Shown here one piece after another: positions 8,560 through 16,652 of a stretch of 63,994 bases of DNA; the first letter of the stretch is position 1, and the number at the start of each line of letters is the position of its first letter. Both the position numbers and the translations under genes were made by a program. This stretch comes from Pseudomonadota bacterium. GTDB taxonomy: Bacteria; Pseudomonadota; Alphaproteobacteria; Rhizobiales; Devosiaceae. The notes under the pieces were generated by a model. The model saw only the letters and a program-made list of their open reading frames with translations. It had not been told where the DNA came from and did not search any database. The stretch covers positions 1-63,994 of the forward strand of contig JAEZKB010000052.1 of NCBI GenBank assembly GCA_023415605.1, in the 5' to 3' direction.

Positions 8560-8850
8560 TCATCCTTTCATCATGCCGGCGAAGCTTGGGCCAAAGCCCA
8601 ACCGGTCGATGGCCGAGAGCATTGGCGGGCTCGCTTCGGCAACGTGAAAATCGAAATTATTGCGGCGGGCGGTTTCGCCTGCGCTGATCAGCATCACCAG
8701 CGCATTGGTCGACACGCGTTCGACGGCGCGGCCGTCAACGTCCACCGGACCGGATTCCACGGCGTCGATCAGCGTATCGCGCACGCCATCGAGCGCATCG
8801 AGATCGACGATCGCCGGTAGAGCGATGGTTTTGATCGACGTTTCGGCCAT
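8560..8850 (-). CDS. STAS-domain protein at the head of the che operon
   Basis: 96 aa with a single STAS (anti-anti-sigma-like) fold: IVDLDALDGVRDTL, VDVDGRAVERVSTNALVMLI and a C-terminal helix. In anti-anti-sigma factors the loop after the third strand carries a phosphorylatable Ser; here S47 and T48 in ERVSTNAL occupy that place. A small STAS gene in front of cheY is typical of alphaproteobacterial che operons, but its role there is not settled. It is probably the first gene of the unit, with a CtrA-like site about 55-70 nt upstream. Confidence 0.85.
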   Translation of the reverse strand: MAETSIKTIALPAIVDLDALDGVRDTLIDAVESGPVDVDGRAVERVSTNALVMLISAGETARRNNFDFHVAEASPPMLSAIDRLGFGPSFAGMMKG

Positions 8851-8903
8851 GAACAGGCTGCCCCCGGGAGAATTTCCCGGAAGTCAGTGTCCATGGGAAC
8901 GGT

Positions 8904-8919
8904 TTAAGAAGTGCTAACC
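8904..8919 (-). promoter_or_regulatory. CtrA-like site upstream of the STAS-cheYAW unit
   Basis: The minus strand reads TTAGCACTTCTTAAAC, a TTAG-N7-TAAAC match to the CtrA pattern. The core GGTTAGC is the same as at the mcp and cheD sites and lies about 65 nt upstream of the STAS start, as at cheD. A separate inverted repeat, CCGGGA-GAATT-TCCCGG (8866-8882), lies between it and the gene. Confidence 0.45.
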
Positions 8920-8938
8920 TTGATGCAAATCAGCGGGG

Positions 8939-9946
8939 TCAACCTGCAACCGCCTGCGCAATTTGCTGATGGGGGATTTCCCTGCTCCAGCGTGGCTTGT
9001 GATCCTTGTCGACCAGCACCGCCCGCACCCCTTCGCTGAAGTCCGGCAATCCGGCGAGCAGCGTCGCCAACCGCGTATCGATGGCAAGAATTTCCTCGAT
9101 CGTCCCCGCCCGCCGGGCCGCCAGATGACTCTGCAAGATGGCCTCCTGGCTCGTCGGCGAACGTGCGGCGAGAAGCGACGCCAACTCCGGCGCCTCCCCG
9201 GAATCGGTAATTGCTGCGACGATCTCCGCCGCCGTCCCCAACCGCAACTCGTCCTCCAGCCCGTCCGCAAGGTCGCAGAGCACGCGATCGCCCGCCTGGA
9301 TGCTCTCAGCCTCCATGACCCCGACCAACGCCTGCTCGACATTGGTCGCTCCCGCCGCCGCCACGATGCTCGCCCGGACCTCACCCAGTCGCTCCGGCGC
9401 CACCGCGCAATCGGTAAGTCCGAGCGCCAGGGCGTCGGCGGCGCCAACCGCCTGGCCGCTGAGCTCAAACAGCAGCGCGCGCTGCACCGGCGCTTTCCGC
9501 AAGATCGCGTTGACGCCCACGTCGCAGACGAAGCCGATCGCCGCCTCGGGCATGGCAAAGCGGGCATTGGGGGTCGTGAACCGGAACTGGGCATGTCCGG
9601 CAATGCCGATGCCGCCGCCCATCACCACCCCATCGGCGATGACCGCCACAGGCTTGGGATAAGAGGCGATCCGGCCGTTCATAATGTATTCATCTACGAA
9701 GAAGCGGGCCCAATCTGGGTCGCCTTTCAGCACGGATTCACGCACCGCACGCACGTCGCCACCGGCGCAGAAGCCGCGGGTGCCCCGCGCCTCGAACAGC
9801 ACTGCCCGGACCTTGTCGTCCTGCTCCCAGAGCTGCAGCACGCCGGAAATCGCCTCGATCATCGAGTGGTTTAGCGCGTTGATCGCTTCCGGCCGGTTGA
9901 GCGCAATCACTCCCAACTGCCCTTCGATGCTGCTCTCGATCTGCAT
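8939..9946 (-). CDS. Enoyl-CoA hydratase/isomerase-family 3-hydroxyisobutyryl-CoA hydrolase-like protein
   Basis: 335 aa from the ATG at 9946, chosen because AGAGGAGG precedes it; nine further upstream codons are open but lack such a site. Crotonase-fold signatures are ALNRPEAINALN, GFCAGGDVRAV (oxyanion-hole loop) and GGGIGIAGHAQFRF with MPEAAIGF. The C-terminal ~100 residues and the length fit 3-hydroxyisobutyryl-CoA hydrolase (valine breakdown) better than a simple ~260-aa hydratase. It is divergent from the oxidoreductase at 10023, and no valine-pathway partner is adjacent. Confidence 0.8.
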   Translation of the reverse strand: MQIESSIEGQLGVIALNRPEAINALNHSMIEAISGVLQLWEQDDKVRAVLFEARGTRGFCAGGDVRAVRESVLKGDPDWARFFVDEYIMNGRIASYPKPVAVIADGVVMGGGIGIAGHAQFRFTTPNARFAMPEAAIGFVCDVGVNAILRKAPVQRALLFELSGQAVGAADALALGLTDCAVAPERLGEVRASIVAAAGATNVEQALVGVMEAESIQAGDRVLCDLADGLEDELRLGTAAEIVAAITDSGEAPELASLLAARSPTSQEAILQSHLAARRAGTIEEILAIDTRLATLLAGLPDFSEGVRAVLVDKDHKPRWSREIPHQQIAQAVAG

Positions 9947-10022
9947 GCCGCCTCCTCTCGCCCGGAACAACAATCAGCCTTTGCCGGTTCCCAAGGCAAG
10001 TCCGCAATGCTAGACCGCCGCC

Positions 10023-11366
10023 ATGCACCCGCTGATCCCCGCCAAGCCGCTGACCAACGTCCATCTGACCGGCATCGCCCGCGACCTCGCGGCCCGCGCC
10101 GAGGCCGGAAAACCCATCCGGGTCGGGGTGATAGGCTCGGGCGAGATGGGCACGGACCTGGTGACCCAGGGCGCCCTGATGCGCGGCATCGAGATCGCCG
10201 CCGTGGCGACCCGCCGCCCCCACACGGTGCGCGATGCCCTCAAGATCGCCTATGGCAACGACGATCGCGCCGCCGAGGCCGATAGTCCATCGAAGGTGTC
10301 CGCCGCTCTCGAAGCCGGGAAGCTCGCTATCTGCTCGGCTGAAACCCTTGTCACCACGCCACAAATCGACGTCGTCATCGATGCAACCGGTAAGCCCGGC
10401 GTCGCCGCCGACTATGACCTGATGGCCATGGAACACGGCAAGCACCTCGTGATGATGAATGTCGAGGCCGACGTCACCATCGGGCCGTACCTGAAGCAGC
10501 AGGCCGACCGCCTCGGCGTAATCTACTCCGTCGGCGCCGGCGACGAACCCAGCTCCTGCATGGAGCTGATCGAGTTCGCGACGGCCCTCGGCTATCGCAT
10601 CGTCTCCGCCGGCAAGGGCAAGAACAACCCGCTCAACCACGATGCCGTGCCGGACGACTACCGCGAGGAAGCCACCCGGCGGAACATGAACCCGCGCATG
10701 CTGGTCGAGTTCGTCGATGGGTCGAAGACCATGGTCGAGATGTGCGCTATCGCCAACGCCACCGGCCTTGTGCCGGACGTGCCGGGCATGCACGGCCCCA
10801 AGGCCGACCGCGACGATATGGTCAAGGTGCTGATCCCTAAGGCCGACGGCGGCATCCTGAACAAAAAGGGCGTTGTCGATTTCACCATCGGCAAGGGTGT
10901 CGCGCCGGGCGTCTTCGTCATCGTCGAGGCCGAACACCCCCGCATCATCGAGCGCATGGATGACCTCCATGTCGGCAAGGGTCCCTATTATAGCTTCTTC
11001 CGCCCCTATCACCTGACCTCGCTCGAAGTGCCGCTGACCGCCGCCCGCATCATGCTCTACGGCAAACCCGACATGGTGCCGCTGCCCAATCCGGTGGCCG
11101 AAGTTTGCGCCGTAGCCAAGCGCGATCTCGCGGTGGGCGAGACCTTCGATGCCATCGGCGAGACCTGCTACCGCAGCTTCATCATGACCATCGGCGACGC
11201 CCGCGCGAAGCAGGCCGTGCCGGTCGGCCTCCTCGAAGGGGGCAAGGTCATCGCGCCGGTGAAGAAGGGTGACCTGCTCACCCGGGCCAACGCCGCCCCC
11301 GACGCCACCACTCGCCTCTATGCCCTGCGGCTGCTGCAGGACCAGATGCTCGGGGTTTCCGCATGA
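10023..11366 (+). CDS. Homoserine dehydrogenase-like NAD(P)-dependent oxidoreductase with C-terminal SAF domain
   Basis: 447 aa. A Rossmann fold with IRVGVIGSGEMGTD (33-46) and VVIDATGKPG leads into a homoserine-dehydrogenase-like catalytic half, including YSVGAGDEPSSCMELI and AGKGKNNPLN. The last ~90 residues (from LPNPVAEVCAVAKRDL) form a SAF-type beta-clip like that of altronate dehydratase N-termini. Such proteins are often misnamed FlgA because of SAF. The substrate is unknown; a sugar-acid or branched polyol derivative is likely given the SDR encoded immediately after with an ATGA overlap. Confidence 0.7.
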   Translation: MHPLIPAKPLTNVHLTGIARDLAARAEAGKPIRVGVIGSGEMGTDLVTQGALMRGIEIAAVATRRPHTVRDALKIAYGNDDRAAEADSPSKVSAALEAGKLAICSAETLVTTPQIDVVIDATGKPGVAADYDLMAMEHGKHLVMMNVEADVTIGPYLKQQADRLGVIYSVGAGDEPSSCMELIEFATALGYRIVSAGKGKNNPLNHDAVPDDYREEATRRNMNPRMLVEFVDGSKTMVEMCAIANATGLVPDVPGMHGPKADRDDMVKVLIPKADGGILNKKGVVDFTIGKGVAPGVFVIVEAEHPRIIERMDDLHVGKGPYYSFFRPYHLTSLEVPLTAARIMLYGKPDMVPLPNPVAEVCAVAKRDLAVGETFDAIGETCYRSFIMTIGDARAKQAVPVGLLEGGKVIAPVKKGDLLTRANAAPDATTRLYALRLLQDQMLGVSA

Positions 11367-11913
11367 CCATCATCTCGTTGGCGCCATGGGCAATATCGGC
11401 CGGCGCCTGATGACGGCCTTCCCCGAAACCATCGGGATCGACCGCGTGGCCGGAGCCGACATCGTCGCCTCGCTCGCCGAGATCGACTTTGAGGCGCCTG
11501 AGGTAAAAGCCGCCTTCGAAAAGGCCGATGGCCTCATCCATGTCGCCACCAGCGCCAATGTAGGCGACCCGGACGCGGTGCACTGGCAGGCCGTCGTCGA
11601 CACCGCCCGCCTTCTCGCCGCTTGCGACCGCTACGGCATCCGACGCGTCGTCATCCCGTCCTCCGACTGGGCCGACCCGAAGACCCGCTGGGCCGCTCAC
11701 AACCAGAACGCCTATGGCCATTCCAAGCGCGTCTTCGAGGAGATGGCCCACATGTACAATGTGGGCCACCCTGACCGGCACTGCGTTGCCCTCCGCATCG
11801 GCTGGGTCGCCCGCAATCCTGCCGAAGTCGAAGCAGCGGACCAATGGCTGCAAGCGAACTACTGGGACGACGCCCGCCTCATCGGCCAGATGCAAGCTGC
11901 GCTCGGCGACTAG
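11363..11913 (+). pseudogene. NAD-dependent epimerase/SDR gene with an N-terminal frameshift
   Basis: The ATG at 11363 overlaps the upstream stop in the usual coupled way but reads only 15 codons before TGA. One base further on, the frame ending at 11913 gives LVGAMGNIGRRLM, a textbook nucleotide-binding start, and continues as an SDR with a Ser-Ser-Asp block (VIPSSDW), the YxxxK pair in AYGHSKRVF and LRIGWVARNP. Inserting one base near 11374 would restore a continuous protein starting MTI. As it stands, translation could only start at the internal ATG 11386, losing the first beta strand. Either a real lesion or a base-calling error. The restored protein would be ~183 aa, short for the family. 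Confidence 0.6.
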
Positions 11914-12884
11914 GGTCGGAGCGCGATCTTGCCTTGGCGGCCCTTGGCATTGCTGGCCTCCGCCGCTTCGGCCGCCTGATCGAGCGGGAAGACCTCGGCA
12001 ACAGCGAGCTTCAACGAACCCTCCGCTGCGCGGCGAACGAGGTCGATCCTGGCGGCGGCGAGTTCGGCCGGCGTCATCTTGAGCTCGGGCTTGGCGCCCC
12101 AGAACGCCGAAATCGTCGTCTGCTTGAACAGAAGGTTCTCGGCGGTCACCTGGATCGGACGCCCGCTGAGCGCCCCGAACGACACCAGCCGTCCGCCCTC
12201 GGCGACGAGATCCATCAGCTCGTCCGAAGCCCGGCCGCCGATCGAGTCCACGGCACGGATCACCGGCGCGCCGCCCGTGACCGCCCTTGCCCTATCCTGC
12301 CAGTCGGCATGCTCGGACGAAACCACATGTCCGATACCCTCGGCGGCGAGCTCGGCCACTGCCTCCTCGCGACGGACGATGTTGAGCACGTTGATGCCCC
12401 TCTCGGTCGCAAGCTTGGCCAGCATCTTGCCGACCGCGCCATTAGCGGCATTCTGCACGATCCAGTCGCCGGCCTTGACCTCCAGATCGGCGAGCAACCG
12501 TACCGCGCTCATCGGCATGGCCGTCAGCTGGCAGGCAGTTGCATCATCGATCGACGCCGGCACCACCACCAGCCCGGCCGTTTGGCTGAGGTAGTACTCC
12601 GACCACGCCCCGCTCGCGCCGCCGGTGACCCGGTCGCCGACCGCCACATTGGTGACGCCCTCGCCGAGCTTGTCGACAATGCCGAGCCCCTCGGTGCCCG
12701 GGTGGTGCGGCAGCGGCGGCTTCACGCCGTAGTGACCGGTGACGATCATCAGGTCGTGGTTGTGGATCGGTGACAGCACCAGCCTGACCCCCACCTGGCC
12801 CTTGCCCGGCTCAGGCAGGGGCAGGTCCTCGACCCGCAGCACCTTGCCGGGACTGCCATAAGCATCGAACACCACGCTCTTCAT
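11910..12884 (-). CDS. Zinc-less MDR family quinone/enoyl reductase
   Basis: 324 aa medium-chain dehydrogenase/reductase of the quinone oxidoreductase/MECR type. GroES-like N-terminal half with HHPGTEGLGIVDKLGEGV (60-77); Rossmann half with NAANGAVGKMLAKLA and VDSIGG. The cysteines and histidine that bind catalytic zinc in alcohol dehydrogenases are absent, so a direct NADPH-dependent reduction of a quinone or enone is likely. GGAGTGAG precedes the ATG. Its stop codon overlaps the stop of the convergent SDR, both within CTAG at 11910-11913. Confidence 0.82.
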   Translation of the reverse strand: MKSVVFDAYGSPGKVLRVEDLPLPEPGKGQVGVRLVLSPIHNHDLMIVTGHYGVKPPLPHHPGTEGLGIVDKLGEGVTNVAVGDRVTGGASGAWSEYYLSQTAGLVVVPASIDDATACQLTAMPMSAVRLLADLEVKAGDWIVQNAANGAVGKMLAKLATERGINVLNIVRREEAVAELAAEGIGHVVSSEHADWQDRARAVTGGAPVIRAVDSIGGRASDELMDLVAEGGRLVSFGALSGRPIQVTAENLLFKQTTISAFWGAKPELKMTPAELAAARIDLVRRAAEGSLKLAVAEVFPLDQAAEAAEASNAKGRQGKIALRP

Positions 12885-12932
12885 CGTCTCACTCCATTGC
12901 TGCGGCAGAACTGCTATCGCATCGGGGCGGCG

Positions 12933-13841
12933 TCAGAGAAAGTCCTTCATCAGCTCGAAGCGCCTGGCCAGCACATTGACGAAGCCGCGCACCTTGGGCG
13001 TGATGTTGCGGTTGGACGGATAGACCGCATTGATGTCCACCGCCTGGATCTTCCAGTCGGTGAGCACGCGCACCAGTTGCCCCGCGCGCAGGGCGTCCCC
13101 CGTAATGAACTCGGGCAGGTAGGTGATGCCGAGCCCGGCCACCGCCGCCGCGCAGAGAAGCGCGCCGGCATTGGCCTGCACGGTCGTATGCACCGGCACC
13201 CGGCGCTCTTCTTCTCCGCGCCGCATCACCCACAGCGCCCCGGCCTTGAGCCCGGTATGGTGGACAATGTCATGCGCGTGCAGGTCTTCGACCTCCACCA
13301 GGGCGCCACGCCGCGCCAGATAGTCCGGCGATGCAGTGAGCGTGACCGAGGAAACCGCCAGCCGCCGCACGATGAGATTGGGCTCAACCGCCAGCGAGGC
13401 TCGGATGGCGAGATCGAACCCCTCCTTGATGATGTCGACGCGCCGGGCCGACAGGTCGAGCTCGATCGAGAGCCCGGGCTGCTCGGCCATGAACTCGGCC
13501 ATCGCCGGCACGATGAAGCGCTCGCCCAGTTCCTCCGGCGCCGTGATGCGGATCTTGCCCACCGCCTCGGTCTGATAGCTCTCTGCCACCTGCCTTGCCT
13601 GCGTCACCTGCCCGATCACGCCACCCAGTGCATTTCGATAGGCCTCGCCCGCCTCGGTAAGCCGGACATGGCGGGTCGATCGCTGGAACAGCCGCACACC
13701 GAGCCGCCTCTCTAGATCGGCGATCTGCGCCGAAAGTGTTGCCCGACCCATGCCAAGGCGTTCAGCAGCAGCGCCAAAATTGAGCGTTTCTGAAAGCGCG
13801 ATGAACGAAGACACGCCAGCGAGCGGATCGAGCGTTTTCAT
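12933..13841 (-). CDS. LysR-family transcriptional regulator
   Basis: 302 aa from the ATG at 13841 (four codons longer if the ATG at 13853 is used). The N-terminal winged helix shows LNFGAAAERLGMGRATLSAQIADLERRLGVRLFQRS, split here over residues about 21-56, followed by the usual substrate-binding domain. It is divergent from the cupin gene at 13957, with a palindromic region between them, and is followed by the quinone-reductase gene on the same strand (48-bp gap). It probably controls one or both; the inducer is unknown. Confidence 0.88.
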   Translation of the reverse strand: MKTLDPLAGVSSFIALSETLNFGAAAERLGMGRATLSAQIADLERRLGVRLFQRSTRHVRLTEAGEAYRNALGGVIGQVTQARQVAESYQTEAVGKIRITAPEELGERFIVPAMAEFMAEQPGLSIELDLSARRVDIIKEGFDLAIRASLAVEPNLIVRRLAVSSVTLTASPDYLARRGALVEVEDLHAHDIVHHTGLKAGALWVMRRGEEERRVPVHTTVQANAGALLCAAAVAGLGITYLPEFITGDALRAGQLVRVLTDWKIQAVDINAVYPSNRNITPKVRGFVNVLARRFELMKDFL

Positions 13842-13856
13842 TGGACAGATCATCCG

Positions 13857-13885
13857 GATAATCTGATCAGATCATCGGGATTATC
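13857..13885. promoter_or_regulatory. Palindromic operator candidate between lysR and cupin genes
   Basis: Outer arms GATAATC (13857-13863) and GATTATC (13879-13885) form a perfect inverted repeat with a 15-bp spacer. Inside lies the 12-bp perfect palindrome ATCTGATCAGAT (13861-13872). It begins 16 bp from the chosen lysR start, fitting autorepression and control of the divergent cupin gene. Confidence 0.55.
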
Positions 13886-13956
13886 ATGTCCGCGAGCCCG
13901 GCGTAACTCCTTGCCATCAAAACGCGGCACCCCGCCGCCACCAAAGGAGAACCCAA

Positions 13957-14412
13957 ATGACCTTCAATACTGCCGCCGTCTCGCCTGCCGGTTCGGCCCA
14001 GCGCGTCAACTCGATCAGCACCATCGACATCCGAGTGCCAACCGTCGCCACCGCGGGCGCCATGTGCATCTTCGAAAGCTTGGTTTCCGCCAATGACGGC
14101 CCGCCGATGCACATCCACGGCCGCGAGGACGAGATGTTCTACGTGCTCGACGGCCACTTCCAGTTCTGGTGCGGCGACGAGACCTTCAGCGGCGGCCCCG
14201 GCACCACGGCGCTGCTGCCGCGCGGCGTACCGCACACCTACAAGAACATTGGCAGCACCGAAGGCCGCCTGCTGGTCACCGTCACCCCCGGCGGCTTCGA
14301 GAACTTCTTCGTCGATATTGCTAACGAGAAAGCCGTTGAACCCGCCGCTCTGATGGCCATCGGCGCCCGCTACGGTCTCACCTTCCTGCCCCCCAAGGCC
14401 GAAGCTGCGTGA
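13957..14412 (+). CDS. Small cupin-domain protein
   Basis: 151 aa, one cupin barrel. Motif 1 is PPMHIHGREDEMFYVLDG (residues 49-66), giving the metal ligands His-x-His and Glu; motif 2 is PRGVPHTYKN with the last His. A complete ligand set suggests a metal-dependent dioxygenase, isomerase or quercetinase-like activity rather than a purely structural cupin. AAAGGAGAACCCAA precedes the ATG. It is divergent from the LysR gene, its likely regulator. The substrate is unknown. Confidence 0.82.
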   Translation: MTFNTAAVSPAGSAQRVNSISTIDIRVPTVATAGAMCIFESLVSANDGPPMHIHGREDEMFYVLDGHFQFWCGDETFSGGPGTTALLPRGVPHTYKNIGSTEGRLLVTVTPGGFENFFVDIANEKAVEPAALMAIGARYGLTFLPPKAEAA

Positions 14413-14428
14413 TCCAACAGTCGGCGAT

Positions 14429-14560
14429 CTCTCCCGCTTCCGGGCGAGGGGACCGACGATAGGCCGGTCGAGGGGGGTGCCACTGGCGCGACAAGCACAA
14501 ACTGCTCCCCCTCCTCCGTCGGCTTGGCCGCCACCTTCTCCCGCAAACGGGAGAAGGATG
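14429..14560. repeat. Intergenic dispersed-repeat-like element with a strong hairpin
   Basis: The gap between the cupin and ABC permease genes contains CTCTCCCGCTTCCGGGCGAG at its left end and a perfect hairpin CTTCTCCCG-CAAA-CGGGAGAAG (14535-14556) at its right end. The left end resembles a further copy of the hairpin half. This resembles widely scattered intergenic elements of rhizobial-type genomes. The hairpin may also end transcripts from both convergent sides, although no clear T-run follows. Confidence 0.5.
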
Positions 14561-14571
14561 CGACTGAGACA

Positions 14572-15705
14572 TCAATCCAGCGTCTGCCGGTAGCGCAGCA
14601 TGGCAATCCCCGAGATCGCCACCAGGATCACGCCGAGCGCCAGGAACTGTGGCGCGACATCGGCGACGTCGCCGCCCTTGAGCATCACGGCCCGAACAAC
14701 GCGCAGGAAGTGCGTCGCCGGTACACCGGTGCCGAGGAACTGGGCCCAGCCCGGCATACCGGCAAAGGGGAACATGAAGCCCGAGAGCAGGATCGAGGGC
14801 AGGATGGTGAAGAACGAGAGCTGCATCGCCTGCATCTGGCTGCGCGCCACCGTAGAGATCAGGAAGCCGAGCGCCAGGTTGACCACGATGAAGAGGTTGA
14901 AGCCAATAAAGAAGGCGAGCCAGCTGCCCTCGAACGGCACGCCGAAGACCAACCCGGCTGCAACCAGGAACACCACCGCCTGCACATAACCCACGAAGAC
15001 ATAGGGCAGGATCTTGCCCAGCATGACCTCGAGCGGTCTGGCCGGCGTGGCGATCAGCATCTCCATGGTGCCGCGCTCGCTCTCCTTGACGATGGCGACC
15101 GCGGTGATCATCACCATCGTCATCGAGAGGATGATGGCCAGCAGCCCCGGCACGATGTTGGTCGAGGTCTTGCCCTCGGGATTGTATTCGCGATGCACCA
15201 CCACCGAGAAGGCAGGCGGCGCACCGGCTGTGGTCGCCAGCGGCCCTTGCAGCACATCCTTGATGGCGACGTTTACGATGCCCGACAGCGCCGACGCGGC
15301 GCCACCCACCGCCGACGGATCCGAAGCATCGGCGGCGATGAGAATGTCCGGATGCCGGCCGCGGATCACGTCGCGTTCGAAGTCTTGCGGAATGACGACG
15401 ACGAAGTTTGCTTCGCCCCGGCGCAAGGCTTCCTCGCCCTCGGCAACGCCCATCACCGGCCCGCGGAAATCGAAATAGCCCGATTGCTGCATGCCCGAAA
15501 TGACCGCCCGGGTGAGCGGACCGTCGTCGCCCATTTCCACCAGTGTCGGCAGGTGGCGCGGATCGGCATTGATGGCGAAACCGAACAGCAGAAGTTGCAC
15601 GATGGGGAGGCCGATCATCATCGCGAAGGTGACATGGTCCCTCCGCATCTGGATGAACTCCTTGTAGAGCACCGCGCCGAAGCGGCTGAGCGAGAAGGCG
15701 CTCAT
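14572..15705 (-). CDS. ABC-2 type transporter permease
   Basis: 377 aa; the start at 15705 overlaps the stop of the ATPase gene (ATGA). An N-terminal membrane helix (MIGLPIVQLLLFGFAI) is followed by a large periplasmic domain (about 50-175) and five C-terminal helices, the ABC-2/YhgE-type layout of YbhS and YbhR. VKESERGTMEMLIATPARP is the conserved cytoplasmic segment of the family. With the ATPase and membrane-fusion protein it should form an exporter for drugs or other hydrophobic molecules. Only one permease is present, so a homodimer is likely. Confidence 0.88.
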   Translation of the reverse strand: MSAFSLSRFGAVLYKEFIQMRRDHVTFAMMIGLPIVQLLLFGFAINADPRHLPTLVEMGDDGPLTRAVISGMQQSGYFDFRGPVMGVAEGEEALRRGEANFVVVIPQDFERDVIRGRHPDILIAADASDPSAVGGAASALSGIVNVAIKDVLQGPLATTAGAPPAFSVVVHREYNPEGKTSTNIVPGLLAIILSMTMVMITAVAIVKESERGTMEMLIATPARPLEVMLGKILPYVFVGYVQAVVFLVAAGLVFGVPFEGSWLAFFIGFNLFIVVNLALGFLISTVARSQMQAMQLSFFTILPSILLSGFMFPFAGMPGWAQFLGTGVPATHFLRVVRAVMLKGGDVADVAPQFLALGVILVAISGIAMLRYRQTLD

Positions 15706-16652
15706 GCGGCGACCTTGCCGGAGTCTGCGGCGAAATTGTCGCGTGCGCCCGCCATCAGATAGATGAACGCCTCTTCGAGCCCGGCCACCTGCAGGCTCCA
15801 GCGATGCGTGCCCTCGGCCTTGAACCGCTCGACCGTTGCTTCCAGCGCCGCCTTGTCGGTGCCTGAGACATGAAGCACGGCGCCGAACCGCGCCACCTGT
15901 TCGACGCCGGGTTCCTTGCTCAGCCTGTCCTCGAGTGCCGCCAGGTCGGGCCCTTCCACCCGCCAGGTTTCGAGCCCGACCATTTTCGGAATATCGGCCG
16001 AGCGCCCGTCGATCAGCTTCTTGCCATAAGCGATGTAGGTAATGAAATCGCACTGCACCGCCTCGTCCATGTAGTGGGTCGAGACCAGCACGGTGACGCC
16101 CTTGGCCGACAGCCGGCGGATTTCGTCCCAGAAGTCGCGCCGCGCCTTGGGATCGACGCCGGCGGTGGGCTCGTCGAGCAGCAGCAACTGCGGGTTGTGG
16201 AGGAGGCACGCCGCCAGCGCCAGCCGCTGCTTCCAGCCACCCGATAGTGATCCGGCGAGCTGCTTCTGCCGATCCGCGAGGCCGAGATCGCGCAGCGCCT
16301 CTTCTACCCGCTGCTTGCGCCTGTCGAGCCGGTACATGCGGGCGACGAAATCTAGGTTCTCGCGGATACTGAGGTCCTCGTAGTACGAGAACTTCTGCGT
16401 CATGTAGCCGACCTCTTCCTTGATCCGGTCGGCTTCCTTGCGCACGTCGAACCCCAGGCACGTGCCCTCGCCCTCGTCCGGCGTCAGCAGCCCGCAGAGC
16501 ATGCGGATGGTCGTAGTCTTGCCCGAGCCATTGGGGCCCAGAAAGCCATAGATGGCGCCGCGCGGCACCTGGATGTCGAAATGGTCGACCACGCGCTTCT
16601 CACCGAAGTTCTTGGTGAGGCCTCGGACATCGATGACCGGTTCACCGTTCAT
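15702..16652 (-). CDS. ABC-2 exporter ATP-binding protein
   Basis: 316 aa, start at 16652 overlapping the stop of the HlyD-type gene. Walker A GPNGSGKTTT, Q-loop MTQKFSYYEDL, signature LSGGWKQR, Walker B LLLLDEPTAGVDP and the H-loop STHYMDE are all intact, so it should hydrolyse ATP. The C-terminal ~90 residues form the short extra domain common in ABC-2 drug exporters. Middle gene of a tightly coupled three-gene unit downstream of a TetR regulator. Confidence 0.93.
   Translation of the reverse strand: MNGEPVIDVRGLTKNFGEKRVVDHFDIQVPRGAIYGFLGPNGSGKTTTIRMLCGLLTPDEGEGTCLGFDVRKEADRIKEEVGYMTQKFSYYEDLSIRENLDFVARMYRLDRRKQRVEEALRDLGLADRQKQLAGSLSGGWKQRLALAACLLHNPQLLLLDEPTAGVDPKARRDFWDEIRRLSAKGVTVLVSTHYMDEAVQCDFITYIAYGKKLIDGRSADIPKMVGLETWRVEGPDLAALEDRLSKEPGVEQVARFGAVLHVSGTDKAALEATVERFKAEGTHRWSLQVAGLEEAFIYLMAGARDNFAADSGKVAA

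Noticed and set aside
9738..11012. Long minus-strand reading frame (424 codons)
   Set aside because: Antisense to the SAF-domain oxidoreductase, whose motifs are clear; low-complexity His/Gly/Asp-rich translation typical of a shadow frame in GC-rich DNA.
14524..15762. Plus-strand reading frame of 412 codons
   Set aside because: Antisense to the ABC permease; His/Arg-rich shadow.
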